From Pisolithus tinctorius (Eukaryota; Basidiomycota; Agaricomycetes; Boletales; Pisolithaceae), in assembly GCA_024663395.1 (NCBI GenBank), contig JANFAH010000070.1, positions 1 through 64,000 of the forward strand: DNA of 64,000 bases, written 5' to 3'. The notes beneath the pieces were generated by a model. That model had not been told where the DNA came from and ran no database searches. It was given only the letters and a program-made list of their open reading frames with translations. The position numbers and the translations under genes were made by a program. This document shows, piece by piece, positions 1 through 10,226 of the stretch (the first letter of the stretch is position 1; each line of letters begins with the position of its first letter).

Positions 1-447
1 GTATACGTCGACCCATCCACCTATGATGGACCTTACAAGGATGAGCTGGTTTATGGGAAGGATGATGGTCCAATGGCTGAACGAGGCAAGGCATGGTGGT
101 ACCAGTGCACCGTTTCGGGAGGCCGCGAGACGCGGCCGGTGTCGGCTGTAGAATTGGCCAGAGGCGCGGAGATGCTCGGGGCAGGGGAGATATTGCTAAA
201 CAGTATCGACCGAGACGGGACAGGCCTCGGCTTCGACCACGACTTGATTGGAATGATAAAGCGTGCCGTCACCATACCTGTGGTGGCGAGCAGTGGCGCA
301 GGCACGACGAAGCACTTTGTGGACGTCTTCAGGGAGACGAACGTAGAATCAGCTTTGGCTGCCGGGATATTCCATCGAGACGAAGTTAGCATTAGGGATG
401 TCAAGGCCGCACTACAACGCAAGGGATTTAATACCCGGCTTATTTGA
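1..447 (+). CDS. HIS7: Imidazole glycerol phosphate synthase, C-terminal (cyclase) part; 5' end outside window
   Basis: Frame 1 is open from the first base and ends with TGA at 445-447, giving the last 148 residues. The piece matches the HisF-type cyclase half of the fungal fused enzyme. It has the acid-rich loop NSIDRDGTGLGFD, which includes a catalytic Asp, and the phosphate-binding end ASSGAG with ALAAGIFH. The enzyme uses glutamine-derived ammonia to convert PRFAR to imidazole glycerol phosphate and AICAR, step five of histidine synthesis in the cytosol. The glutaminase half should lie left of the window. No intron is visible in this part. Family assignment is secure; only the partial nature limits it. 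Confidence 0.93.
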   Translation, partial: VYVDPSTYDGPYKDELVYGKDDGPMAERGKAWWYQCTVSGGRETRPVSAVELARGAEMLGAGEILLNSIDRDGTGLGFDHDLIGMIKRAVTIPVVASSGAGTTKHFVDVFRETNVESALAAGIFHRDEVSIRDVKAALQRKGFNTRLI

Positions 448-820
448 CAGGTACATCTATTTATAAACGAATGAAGTATGTATGTAGAACAGGCACCAAT
501 GCAACTAAACACTCCGGTGTTCGCGAACTTTCATTTCATGCTCCCAAGCAAGCTCTCAACAACAGCTCATAGAGAGTGAGCACGTAATACAGTACTGGAT
601 AAATTGTCACGATCTTTAACCTACATACGTCTCAAAGGAGACGGGTATGCCTAGATAATGGAACACCGAGATGGATACAAAGAGCATGTTGTTAGCTTCA
701 ATAAAGGAAGAAGACAGGGGAAGATAGGGTCAAAGCAAAAAGAAGACGAAATTCAGACCTGGAACAGGAAAAAGGTACCAGAAAATACGACGAAACAAAG
801 GAAAGATGGGAAAACGTCCA
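448..820. other. Convergent 3' intergenic region
   Basis: This holds the 3' flanks of HIS7 (+) and PAL1 (-). It is AT-leaning with short purine-rich runs near 700-800. I see no coding exon or RNA gene in it. Confidence 0.5.
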
Positions 821-2424
821 TCATTTCGGGCCCCTGACAACATCCTTGACCTTCTTCAGAAGGCTGGTCTTCCGGCCGAGATTGGCACCCCCGTTCCCTG
901 GAGAACCGGGGGTAGCGTCAAAGTAACCATACCTATCCTCGCCAGAAGATGGGCGGTTAGCGGTAGGTGTACGAGGTGTGGCAGGGAGTCGCTTCTCTCT
1001 TCGTGGATCATCGACATAAACGAATGCTTCAGATGCATCCGAGAGCGGCGACGTGTTCTCATTCGTATACCCGCGGCGGTCATTGCGTTCACCGCTGCCC
1101 GGTGCCAGCCTTCCCAGGAAGGAGTTTTGGGAACGATGAGTGGGGCGGGTAGCGCCTTGAGGGTCTCTTCCGGTAGGAGAGGGAGGGTCAGCCACTGGGC
1201 CATCCGCGGGGATATTCGGGTTCTCCCGTAACTTGCGGAAGCGCTGCATAAGTGATTTGGTGCGCTTGGGCTGACCGGAGGGGGAGATCATTCCACCCTC
1301 GGCGTCGGAATGGTACGCTTCTGGTACGAGGATGGGTTGTGGTGGGGGCAGGACGCCACGCTTGGCACGACGATCGGAGCGATCTTTATCTCGTGATTGC
1401 GTCTGCCTCGTGTCATCGTCTAGGTATTCCCTGTACACTTCGCGAAGATCACGACCGTCCTTTGAGCGTCGGCCTATGGAATGCTGTGGAGTAGCGTTGC
1501 GAGAAAATTGGCCCTCACGACCACCATAGATGGAACTGGCGGGTGTCCCCCCGTCGCGGCGCGTAGCACCACCACCGGCGAAAAATTCTTCGTAAGGTTC
1601 GGGTTCGTGGATGCCCCAAGCTTCTGCGATTGCATCGACCTTTTTCTTGGGGGCATCGTAGATGGGAGCAAACCCTCCGTTATAAGCATCTGGGGATGGG
1701 TACGGGCCGCCGGAAGCCAACGCATATTGTTCTGCAGGGTTGCTGCCCCAAGCGAGCATAGGGGCCTTCGCACGATGGCGATTGCGAGAAGGAGCACAAG
1801 CATCGAAGGGGCCGTCATGGTGGAACACTGACAAAGTAATGCATTAGTGGGGAGGTAACGATGTGGACAAGAAGATATACGTACTCGGACCGACGCCGGT
1901 AAAATCGAGTCTGTCTATGACATCGGCATGTATCGAACCTTTCTTGCCATGAGGCTTTGGTTTGGGCTTTTCCATGATGTTCGGAGCGCGAAGAGCTGAA
2001 TCCTGTGATTGGGAGCGACGGCCGCGAGCTGAGGGGCGGGTAGCGTTGGCGGACGAACTGCTAGGGGAGAAAGGGCTTGAGAGGAGATGAGAAAAAAAGA
2101 GGACAGTAGGACATACGGTACGACAGTCTGACTTCTTCCTGTCCTTGAGCGGGATGGTTGATCAGAATATTGGCGGTACTGGACTGTGTCCCTGAGGGCG
2201 TCTGCCATGTGATCGCGGTGATGGGTGGGCTTTTGGGGAGGAAGGACTTTGGGGTTGTAGTGGGGGTGTTTCTGGGGGGGATCTGGAGGGAGACGGGGGA
2301 CGGGCTTTGAGGCGGGGTAGATTGGGTCAGAGAAAGGATCAGAGTAGGACCTGTGGCGGGACCTGTGAGGTGGATGGACAACTTTTGACGGCTTGTTTCC
2401 GGGTGGAACTGGCTGTCTTGACAT
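821..2424 (-). CDS. PAL1: Pal1-family cell morphology protein
   Basis: Three exons, complement(821..1827, 1885..2060, 2117..2424), give 496 residues. Both introns (56-57 nt) have clean GTATGT or GTACGT donors and AG acceptors. The N-terminus (MSRQPVPPG) is rich in Pro, Ser and Arg. The Pal1 signature follows: SDPFSDPIYP, then HGKKGSIHADVIDRLDF-TGVG across the second junction, then MFHHDGPFDACAPSRN. The C-terminal part is disordered and basic and ends near KDVVRGPK. Pal1 proteins sit at growing tips and endocytic sites and help shape hyphae and cells in fungi. The start was chosen at the ATG at 2424; the frame stays open upstream only to a TTG codon. It shares a 218 bp divergent spacer with the desaturase. 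Confidence 0.88.
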
Positions 2425-2642
2425 CGTCTTCTTCCCACGCAAACAACGGCAACAGAGTACGGGCAAGAGTGTCACCAAACCAGCACAACACAACTCGTTT
2501 GGATGTCGTCCGTCTTCAACCGTGCATGTCGCCCGAAGCCCTGTGGAGTTTGGGCCATCACAGCCACCCCCCTCGGTTACATAATAACATGAACACGACC
2601 CCCCTCACATAAAACATTGCACGGCCTGTCTCAGCGTCGACC
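2425..2642. promoter_or_regulatory. Divergent promoter region, PAL1 / desaturase
   Basis: The two start codons point away from each other and are 218 bp apart, so both promoters must lie here or overlap the 5' leaders. No single motif stands out. Confidence 0.5.
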
Positions 2643-4437
2643 ATGGTGTGGTCTCGACAAGAGGTCGCCGACCGTATCCTCGCCGGAGACACGCTCGTCG
2701 TATACAACGGTCGGCTGCTCCGCATCCCCCAAGCATGGCTGAACGCTCACCCCGGCGGTTCTCTTGCCATTCTGCACTTCGTGGGCCGTGATGCAACCGA
2801 CGAAATCGACGCGTACCACTCACAGGACGCGATGCGTAAAATTAATATGTTCTGTGTCGGAACCGTAGAGACTTCACCTTATGGTTGGGCGCCATTCCTG
2901 CCACCCGTTATGTCGGGCTGGATCCGCAAACAGGCGTCTGATGGCTCGTTCACGTGGCATCACGAAGCAACCGCCATCCCTGCCTCAAACCTCTCTTCCG
3001 AGACCCTTCTCGTCCCCAACCATACTCCTGGCACTAAACAACATCAGTCCGGCGGCCCATCACTTTCTCATCTGATTCCCCCTCCCTCGAATTTATCCCT
3101 TGAAGTTCAGGCCCAACACTCCGCTGCTTACAAACAGCTCCACGAACGCATCATTAAAGCAGGTTTATATCAGACTCGTTACCTCTCCGGCTACGGTCCG
3201 GAAGTCGCCCGATACCTCTTCTTGGCCTTCTCTTCTGCTTATGCGTACTCCAACAATTGGCTTATCACAAGCGCTGTTTGCCTTGGTTTCCTATGGCATC
3301 AACTCGTGTTCACCGTTCATGATTTGGGCCATATGGGTGTCACCCATGATTGGAATATCGACAGACTTCTTGCCATATTCCTTGCTGACTTCATCGGCGG
3401 TTTGAGTGTAGGATGGTGGGTAGATGTGAGTTTCACTCCCCTCTCTTCGCTTCTCCCGTTAAGTTAGTGATGTGTCCCGACCGGTCTTCGATCCAGAATC
3501 ACAACGTGCACCACCGTGAGTAGTTTGTTTTTAATGGTGCATCCCACCCCTCACCTTGCTTCCCAGTTGTTACCAATCACCCCTCACAGTTAGTCTTTCC
3601 CTGTTACAAACGAATACTCTTGCTAATCTCCATGGATATTTAGCGACCCTGACATCGAACATCTGCCATTCCTTGCCATCTCGACCGCATTCTTCAATTC
3701 TTTATGGTCCACTTACTACAAACGTGCAATGACCTTTGACCGGTTCTCCGCATTCCTTTTGTCTCTACAACACAAACTCTTCTATATCTTGATGGCTTTT
3801 GGGCGGTTTAACCTCTACGCCAACGCTTATGGTTTTTTGCTTCGAAAGGCATTCGATCATCGAAAAGCCAAAGGTGGCAGGTGGTCGTGGTGGTTGGAGG
3901 TAACTGGCGTCGCCTTTTTTTGGTGTTGGTTTGGAGCCCTGCTTAGGGGATGTGGTTCATGGAAGATGGCCCTCGCCTATCTCCTCACGTCCCACCTGGT
4001 CACCAGCCCCCTACACGTACAGGCACGCCTGCATTCTATGATACTCTTTCGCAAACTAACATTGCTGGCCACAGATCGTCCTGTCACACTTTGCCATGTC
4101 CACTGACGATCTCGGACCCACAGAGTCGTTCCCGCACCGCCAGCTTAGAACCACTACCGACGTGATATGTCCTCCATATCTGGCTTTTTTGCATGGAGGT
4201 TTGCACCTTCAAGTCACACACCATCTGTTCCCACGACTTCCTCGTCATAACTTGCGGGAAGCCAGCGTCTTGGTCAAGCAGTTCGCTCGGGAACAAGGAC
4301 TTTCCTATGCTGAATTCGGATTCATCGGAGGTAATCGAGCGGTACTGGGTGTTCTCAAGGCAGTTGCGGAGCAGGCACGAATATTGGGGACAGTTGCCGA
4401 GAATGGGATACAGGGGGCAATGAAGAAGGTGCATTGA
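2643..4437 (+). CDS. Cytochrome b5-fused front-end fatty acid desaturase (sphingolipid delta-8 type)
   Basis: Exons are 2643..3425, 3497..3515, 3567..3588, 3644..4022 and 4075..4437, about 521 residues. An N-terminal cytochrome b5 domain carries the heme motif HPGG and a second His in DAYHS. The membrane desaturase domain has three histidine boxes: HDLGH in exon 1, HNVHH in the 19-nt exon 2, and QVTHH in exon 5. This order is that of front-end desaturases that act on the ceramide long-chain base or on acyl chains in the ER. Spacing and flanking residues (WWVDNHNVHHLVTNHP, GPTESFPHRQL) fit fungal delta-8 sphingolipid desaturases best; a delta-6 acyl activity cannot be excluded. The fourth intron appears to use a GC donor at 4023. 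A GT six bases upstream (4017) would drop two residues of the conserved HVQIVLSH stretch. Confidence 0.88.
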
Positions 4438-4666
4438 AGGCTAGATATATATCCGGACACTTATGTTGGATACCCGTGCGCCCCTGATGGCGCGCCCTAA
4501 TAGAGGAATACTCAGTCTGTTCAGGACAAAAAATGCGTTCATAAGTATGCATGTGGCATGGCGGTACACGCGATAACCTATGGGTGAACATATGGAGGGT
4601 CGATTTTGAGAGTATACACTCGAAAGCAGAAAAAGAAAAAGATCATCAAGGGGAGCGGACAAGGCT

Positions 4667-5450
4667 TTATTTTTTCTTGTTTGCCTCCTCCTCTTCCTTC
4701 TGCGTGGGGTTGATTGCTAAGTTTGTGGGCAGGAGACACCGAGAACAAACGAACCTTGGCAGCGCGTACTTTGCGTATGCCTTCGTACCGAGCATTGGCA
4801 CGAGAGATGCGGAGAGTTCTGTACGCCTCGAAAGACCGTTCCTCATCGGTAATTTTGCGGGGGGCTTCGTGCACGTAGGGGTCAGCAATGAGAAGGTTCG
4901 TCCGCGTGGTCTCAGCTTGCAGATCGTCACCCTGCGCAAATGTCATTGGCTGAACCCACAAAGTAAATCCTGAAACCCGTACGGTGGAGTCGCCTTTCTT
5001 CGGCTTCCCTGCTTTCTTAGGGAAGACAATCAAACGGGCCTTGTAAGCCTTCAACCTCTCAACATTAAGTTGTTTGCCCTCCTCGCTCAGATTTCTCCTC
5101 CTGTGGTCGACGACGATACCGATACCACGAGCCTCCTTACGATTAATTCCAACCTCCTTCAGTTCTGCCAACGTGAAGCCGCGACCCTCCCGAAGCTTGC
5201 GGTTGTAACGGACGGTTTGGCCGCGGACAGCTGGGCGGAGAAGCGTGAGTGGACGAACGCCGAGCCTGGCGGCCTTGGCCTTGCGGGCGTTGCGTCTGCG
5301 GAGTTTACGTCCAGGTTGGTCGAACCAAGTGCGCACCCGGCGCTGCCAGTCCTTGTGGAAATGGTTGGCATGAAGAACTGTTGGATTCAGTGGTCAAAGT
5401 GGCTCCAACGAAGTGCGAAAGCGCATACCATTGTTGTGCCGGAAACCCAT
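4667..5450 (-). CDS. RPL13: 60S ribosomal protein eL13
   Basis: Four coding exons, complement(4667..4699, 4755..4931, 4983..5377, 5429..5450), encode 208 residues, the normal fungal length. The start MGFRHNN lies on a 22-nt first exon. The body shows NHFHKDWQRRVRTWFDQPG, the RKLRRRNARKAKA basic stretch, GIVVDHRRRNLSEE and HEAPRKITDEE, all typical of eL13. The last exon adds KEEEEANKKK. It is a structural component of the large ribosomal subunit. A 5'-leader intron ends only 9 nt before the ATG. The gene converges on the desaturase, with 229 bp between the stop codons. Confidence 0.95.
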
Positions 5451-5459
5451 GTCTTAGAT
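5451..5459 (-). other. RPL13 5' leader between leader intron and ATG
   Basis: Nine bases of untranslated leader lie between the acceptor at 5460-5462 and the start codon at 5450. Confidence 0.5.
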
Positions 5460-5615
5460 CTGTGCGATCGTGGTTAGCAATAGAACATCAAGTCATCCAG
5501 GGGAGCCACAACAAATCCATCGTTGCATGCCAGGTGAGACGGTGCGAATTTTCGATTTTACAAGCATACATCCATGCCAACGGCAGTCGCAGACAAACTA
5601 GACAGCGGGACTCAC
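5460..5615 (-). other. Probable 5' leader intron of RPL13
   Basis: On the - strand a strong donor (AAG|GTGAGT) sits at 5615 and a CGCACAG acceptor ends at 5460. A CTAAC-like branch sequence lies about 16 nt before the acceptor. At 156 nt it is clearly longer than the ~50-nt coding introns, as is common for fungal ribosomal-protein genes. I looked for snoRNA C/D boxes and did not find a convincing pair. Confidence 0.55.
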
Positions 5616-6160
5616 CTTGAGGGGGGTTTTCTTGACGCTGCAGACGGTGAGGACGGCTTACTTGCACGAGAATATTGAGTGCACGGCAACTTCCTTGACT
5701 TTGATGCGCCGCTTCATTTCTCGTCACGTGACAGAATCCCCTACCGAATGTGCTCCGAATGTAGCGATGGGCGGCCAGCATGTGGGCTCGTTGAGGTAGC
5801 TCAGCCTTTTCGGCATGAACTTTATTCCCGATAACAGTTGTGAAGTCTTACCGCCGCTCATTAGGAATCACGCTCCTTGCTAACTACCTTTTTGGCCCTG
5901 CGAACACTGCCGTTGGTTGTGCACATCAGAGCTCCCGCTGGCCCGATCAATGACTTATGTATGTTTACAACCAGCGGTCGCAAAATCGCCGCAGACCTTG
6001 CTTAACGAGGTTTAAGTTAACATAGCCACATCGTCAGCATGTGGATTATGTAAGTGAACGAGGCACGTACGATATATCCCACCGCTGTCAGGATAACCAT
6101 CACCGAATTTTCCCAATCTGGCGCTTATTTTTCTGTTTCCTTGACTCTGTGTTCGCGAGG
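5616..6160. promoter_or_regulatory. Divergent region upstream of RPL13 and the membrane-protein gene
   Basis: This 545 bp holds the RPL13 promoter and the upstream region of the gene starting at 6161. An 8-bp palindrome TCACGTGA lies at 5724-5731; CACGTG cores bind bHLH factors of the Cbf1/Tye7 class. No coding exon is evident. Confidence 0.4.
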
Positions 6161-7793
6161 ATGCGCTCGACGCTCCTCCTGCGGTCCATTTTCATCCTTT
6201 TCCCGCCCATATTGATGGCGAAGGCATTCAGCGTGTCGGTGGGAACCGCTGCTGAATGCGCCTCATTCACCGTCTCTTGGACAGGTAAGTCCTTTATGTA
6301 CCCCGCTCTTCTTGGTGCCCTCACGTGTGTTGGCGCACAGGCGGCCAAAGCCCCTTTCAGATTTCTATTTTCCCCGTGAGTTCTCATGCGTACCAGGTAA
6401 CCTGTTCTCTAGACAGCGGTTACAAAGGTTTTCGACGTCCCGAGATTCTACTCTGTGCCATCCTCGGCATACAATGGAAACCAAGGATCTTATACCATTT
6501 CTCAGTTGCCGCTGGGACAGGGGACTAAGTTCGTGTTGACGGTATCTGATGCTACCGGGTTCGGAACCGGGGGTGCAACTGATGTGATACAGGTGGCGGA
6601 GTCCACCAGCAGCTCCAGCTGCAACACTACTACTCCGGCCCTTAGCTACACTTACAATTTACCATCGTCTCTTCAGCAATGCGCGTAAGTCGTAGTGCTG
6701 TGTCCGTCATGGACGTTCTCGCTGACGCGCCACTCCACCCTAGACCCTACGTCTTCAACGGATACCAGGGAGCGGCATTGCCTGTTACTTTTGTGGTCAG
6801 TAACTTGTTGCTTTGCACGCCTCCTCGCGCTCAGATTAAATGCAGGGGCTCATTCCTGGCGGGGAGGCCTTTGTCCTTCAGTCTGGTGTGGCAACCAGCA
6901 GCTACACCTGGACGACAAATGTACAAGCCGGGACCTCGATTATATTTTCAATGTTGGATGCTCAAAATAGGACAGGCGGCAGTTCTGACCTCGAGACAGT
7001 GCAGCTCTCAAACGATGCTTCTTGCCTAAGTTCCACTTCCCCTTCATCCACTGCGAGCATCCCGCAGTCATCACAATCGGGGTCTTCCTCTCCGTCTACT
7101 AGCCCAACTGGATCTAGCTCGACAAAAATTTCTACTGCCACTATCATTGGAATAGCTGGTGGAGGTGTGGTTGCCCTTGCCGCGCTGGTGTTCCTTGGAC
7201 TGTTCCTTATCCGAAAGAGGCGCGGGAGCTATTCCATGTATTCCCTTGCCACACCACGTAATGCGCCTCTTTTACATTCATCGGGGGACCTTCATCACGA
7301 CCCGGATACGTCCATGAATGCGACCGTATACCCCTTTCCATACCAGCGAGACCACGCTCGTTCCTTCGTGCCGTCAGGTCAGACTACACCTAGCATGTCC
7401 CACCGTGCTCCTCAGGACACCCACAGTTTACCCCGCACTTTGACAAGCCTGCAAGGGGACTCTTCCATCGGTGCTCACTCCCCCAATTCTGCGCCATATA
7501 GTGATACAGGCATGTCGTCGGTACCGTCATCTGCTCGTGGGAAGGGTTCCATGACTGTTATGAGTGCTCCCACACGCTTCATTATTCATACGGATGCAGA
7601 AGACGTTCCGCCTGCCGCACCGCAGGTCATCGAACTCCCACCACAATACTCAGAAAGGCCAGGGTCCGGACTGCAACAATCACAATCACGGCCTCTGTCG
7701 TCAGGAATCGAGTACGGAGACACGGAGCTTGCTTATGCGTCGAACGCCATGGACCCAAATTCCGATTTTCGGCAGCCTCACTCGCCACCATAG
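6161..7793 (+). CDS. Secreted-then-anchored single-pass membrane protein with duplicated ectodomain module
   Basis: Exons are 6161..6284, 6341..6375, 6413..6684, 6744..6795 and 6846..7793, about 476 residues. A signal peptide covers roughly residues 1-22 (MRSTLLLRSIFILFPPILMA). Two Cys-bounded modules follow, each with a G-rich SYT...G segment and closed by a Cys. A Ser/Thr-rich stalk leads to one transmembrane helix (TIIGIAGGGVVALAALVF) with a stop-transfer RKRR. The cytosolic tail is disordered and rich in Ser and Pro. The layout recalls fungal Mid2/Wsc-like wall sensors and the expanded membrane-protein family of mushrooms, but I recognise no named domain. Function is unknown; a plasma-membrane or wall-facing role is inferred from topology only. 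Confidence 0.75.
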
Positions 7794-8215
7794 CCATGCC
7801 CACCTTACTTGCATTCGGAAAGAACTGGACTATTTGGATACATAGCGTAGCGCTTCTTTCTGGCTAACTTATTGGGCTCCCGTTCTCTTCGATAGTTTTC
7901 AGCCCACGCTCGTTCCCGTTCCCCCGCAAATATTTGTGGACATTCCTACCAGCTTTGCTATTTCACTATGTACCCTTAGCAGACCAATTAGGCGGGGAGA
8001 ACGATAAGATCGCACACTCAACAGAATCTCCACAGGTGCATGCCTACATTTCCTTTTCTCCTTAAAAATATAGCATGGTAAAGGACAGCGAAGAAATGAA
8101 AGTCTGTAAGAAATACATAACAACTGCACTGAGGCCCCTAGTGAAAGGGCTGGCCTCGCATCCCCCAAAATACTTTCCGAGGGACTATACTTCAGCCACC
8201 AGTCGGAGGTAGCCT
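7794..8215. other. Convergent 3' intergenic region
   Basis: 422 bp separate the stop codons of two converging genes. I see no coding exon or structured RNA in it. Confidence 0.45.
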
Positions 8216-9038
8216 TTATGAATTTGACTCTACATCTTCATCCAAGTGCTGTCTAGAAAAGGCATCAATCATGGCGTCGTGGTCTTTGCGTCGCTTGTGC
8301 CTTCTCCGTCTGTCTTCCTTTATAGTGCGCTCGATGCGCCGGCGGATTTTGGCATGGGTTCTAGGGTCAATGACAGCTAGGCTGCACTTGTAACATGCAA
8401 GTTCGACACTTGCAAGTAGACGGAGTGTCTCCGAATTATTCAATGCCTAACATAGCTGTGAGAAGCCGACCAAAACAGTACCAACAAGTGATGCACTAAC
8501 ATTCAAAGACCAAGAAACGACACTGCCGCCCTCGATACAACCGATCACGACAAAATTGCCGCGTTTTTCGGCTTGCAGATCGGACACCTAAGGGTTTCCA
8601 TTTAGAACAAGATTGGTCAATCCGAACATACACCTTGACCTCTCCGAAGACTACGAGAACCTTTCCTGAAGACATAGACCGCACCACTAGAAGGACATGT
8701 AGACATAGCAGAGTACAAGATCGTCTCCACACTTACCCACTCGGGAGTTTTGACCCATGAACTCTTGGGAGACCAGTGCACGTCCCAAGTACACCCACGA
8801 GTCTCTCTCCGGTCGCCTGACATGGACCTTGACCTGGATGTCTTTAAACTCTCGACTAGGCTGTGCCACTGCTGCGAGACGGACACCACAAGTTTCAATG
8901 ATCGTGGAGGAATGTTAGTGTGCCACTATATTGCTGAAAGTATCGGTACGTACAGCCTGCAGGCTTGTCATAGGTCACCGTTACTTGACCCTCGGATACT
9001 TGTAATGGGGTATCCGTCATTACAGCGTCTTCGTCCAT
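8216..9038 (-). CDS. Conserved-looking hypothetical protein, about 196 residues, five exons
   Basis: Reading complementary strand from ATG at 9038, exon 1 is 8954..9038 (MDEDAVMTDTPLQVSEGQV) and exon 2 starts at 8871. Three further short exons join in frame to a stop at 8216-8218. All introns are about 50 nt with normal signals. The protein has an acidic start, a middle with alternating beta-like segments (VKVHVRRPERDSWVYLGRA; GKVLVVFGE; NFVVIGCIEGGSVVSW), and a strongly basic tail (IRRRIERTIKEDRRRRHKRR) that could be a nuclear localisation signal or nucleic-acid contact. The middle resembles a small PH/RanBD-like or beta-barrel fold, but this is inference. The consistent reading frame over five exons argues for a real gene. 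Confidence 0.65.
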
Positions 9039-9401
9039 CTGTGCGAAACCGTATCAGCGACACAATGACACTAATAAGCAGGCCCAAATCAGACATACTG
9101 GGTGCCTGGGTTATATCCAAGAAGTGTGGCAGAAGACGTAGTTAACACCATGCCACCATTATAACCCAGGTGTTTGATAGCTCGTTTACACCACGTGACA
9201 GCCTGTATGGTATGTGGGACTCAAACTCAGTACTTCAGCGGAATCTACCATAACGATGATTTCGCTTTTAAATAGCCGAGTGCTCAATGGTGCCATTTCC
9301 TAGTCAAAGGGCAGAGTACTGTGTCGCGTTTGTGTTCGTCACAATCAGCAGATACAACGCGTTGCTCTTTCTCGCATAAACCAATATTGCCTTTCTTTGA
9401 G
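9039..9401. other. Divergent spacer, possibly with unresolved 5' exon
   Basis: This lies between the - strand hypothetical gene and the + strand gene whose exons begin by 9402. A CACGTGAC motif lies near 9192. An upstream start exon for the + strand gene should be in here (for example near the ATG at 9288), but I could not fix a junction. Confidence 0.35.
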
Positions 9402-10134
9402 CCACCGACATCGATGAAAGACTTAGCAGATGCATAAAAAGGTGAGTCGAGGGGGAACGGTCTGACAGCCCATCATGAGGGCGACCACAATCCGCGCTTG
9501 CTATCCTCGACCACTGACCGCAGGCTCCTCCGGGAGTTCTTTCGAGCTAACTTCGTCCCAGCTCGCGCATGAAAATGAGGTGGATGCTTAAAGATATGAG
9601 ATCATCAAAGATGACAAGGTCCTTGAGGCACACGAGAAGAAAGTAAGGTCATACAGTCTGTTTACCAAAAAAATACTCACGCTCAAAAAGCGAGACCAAG
9701 AAGATGACGATTTCTACCTCGATCCTCAGGAACTCTATAACCAGGGCTCTTCTCAAAGCACAGACATCTCCGGCGACAGCAACCTCCCTGGAACGTATAG
9801 AAGCGCTGGTTCCACCGAAGAAGAGGACTCGGAAATGGAGACCGACAGCTTTCCGGAGGGCTCCTCTTCGGGCCGTGCTAGCCCAGTGCCCGTAGATCAG
9901 CGCACTCCAGAACAGGCTCTTTGGGAGGACAAAGAAATAACTAGGGAGAAGATAAAATTAATCCATAAGGCGCTGTACCAGGATCCTCATGAAATCCTCA
10001 GCCCAGATCGACGGAGGTTCGCGAAAGCGCTAATTGCAATCCTTTATGGACTGACGGTGGGAGAGATGGAATTGGTAGATAGGTGGATCATACGAAATCG
10101 AGAGCAACTAAAGTTGTGGCCTAATAGGGCATGA
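9402..10134 (+). CDS. Hypothetical acidic protein, 5' end unresolved
   Basis: Three exons join in frame: about 9402..9441, 9594..9642 and 9691..10134. The join uses a GTGAGT donor with a CTTAAAG acceptor, then GTAAGG with CAAAAAG. The protein reads ATDIDERLSRCIKRYEIIKD, then KVLEAHEKKRDQEDDDFYLD, a Ser/Glu-rich middle and a helical C-terminus (IKLIHKALYQDPHEILSPDR ... VGEMELVDRWIIRNREQLKL). I do not recognise a family. Stop TGA is at 10132-10134, converging on TAF5. The upstream exon and ATG are uncertain, so the 5' boundary is a minimum. Confidence 0.45.
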
Positions 10135-10226
10135 AAGCGTTAGGATGTTACAGTGCAATGCTTGTATGTCATGAATCTCATGTTAACGAGGTCCGGAAAA
10201 TCCAGATGTCTCGGAAGATTGATACA

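Noticed and set aside
1915..2493. Longer N-terminus for PAL1 starting at 2493
   Set aside because: The extension begins with TTG, not ATG; the first ATG at 2424 gives a Pal1-like start.
5460..5615. Possible snoRNA hosted in the RPL13 leader intron
   Set aside because: A GGATGACTTGATG stretch hints at box C, but no matching box D or terminal stem was found.
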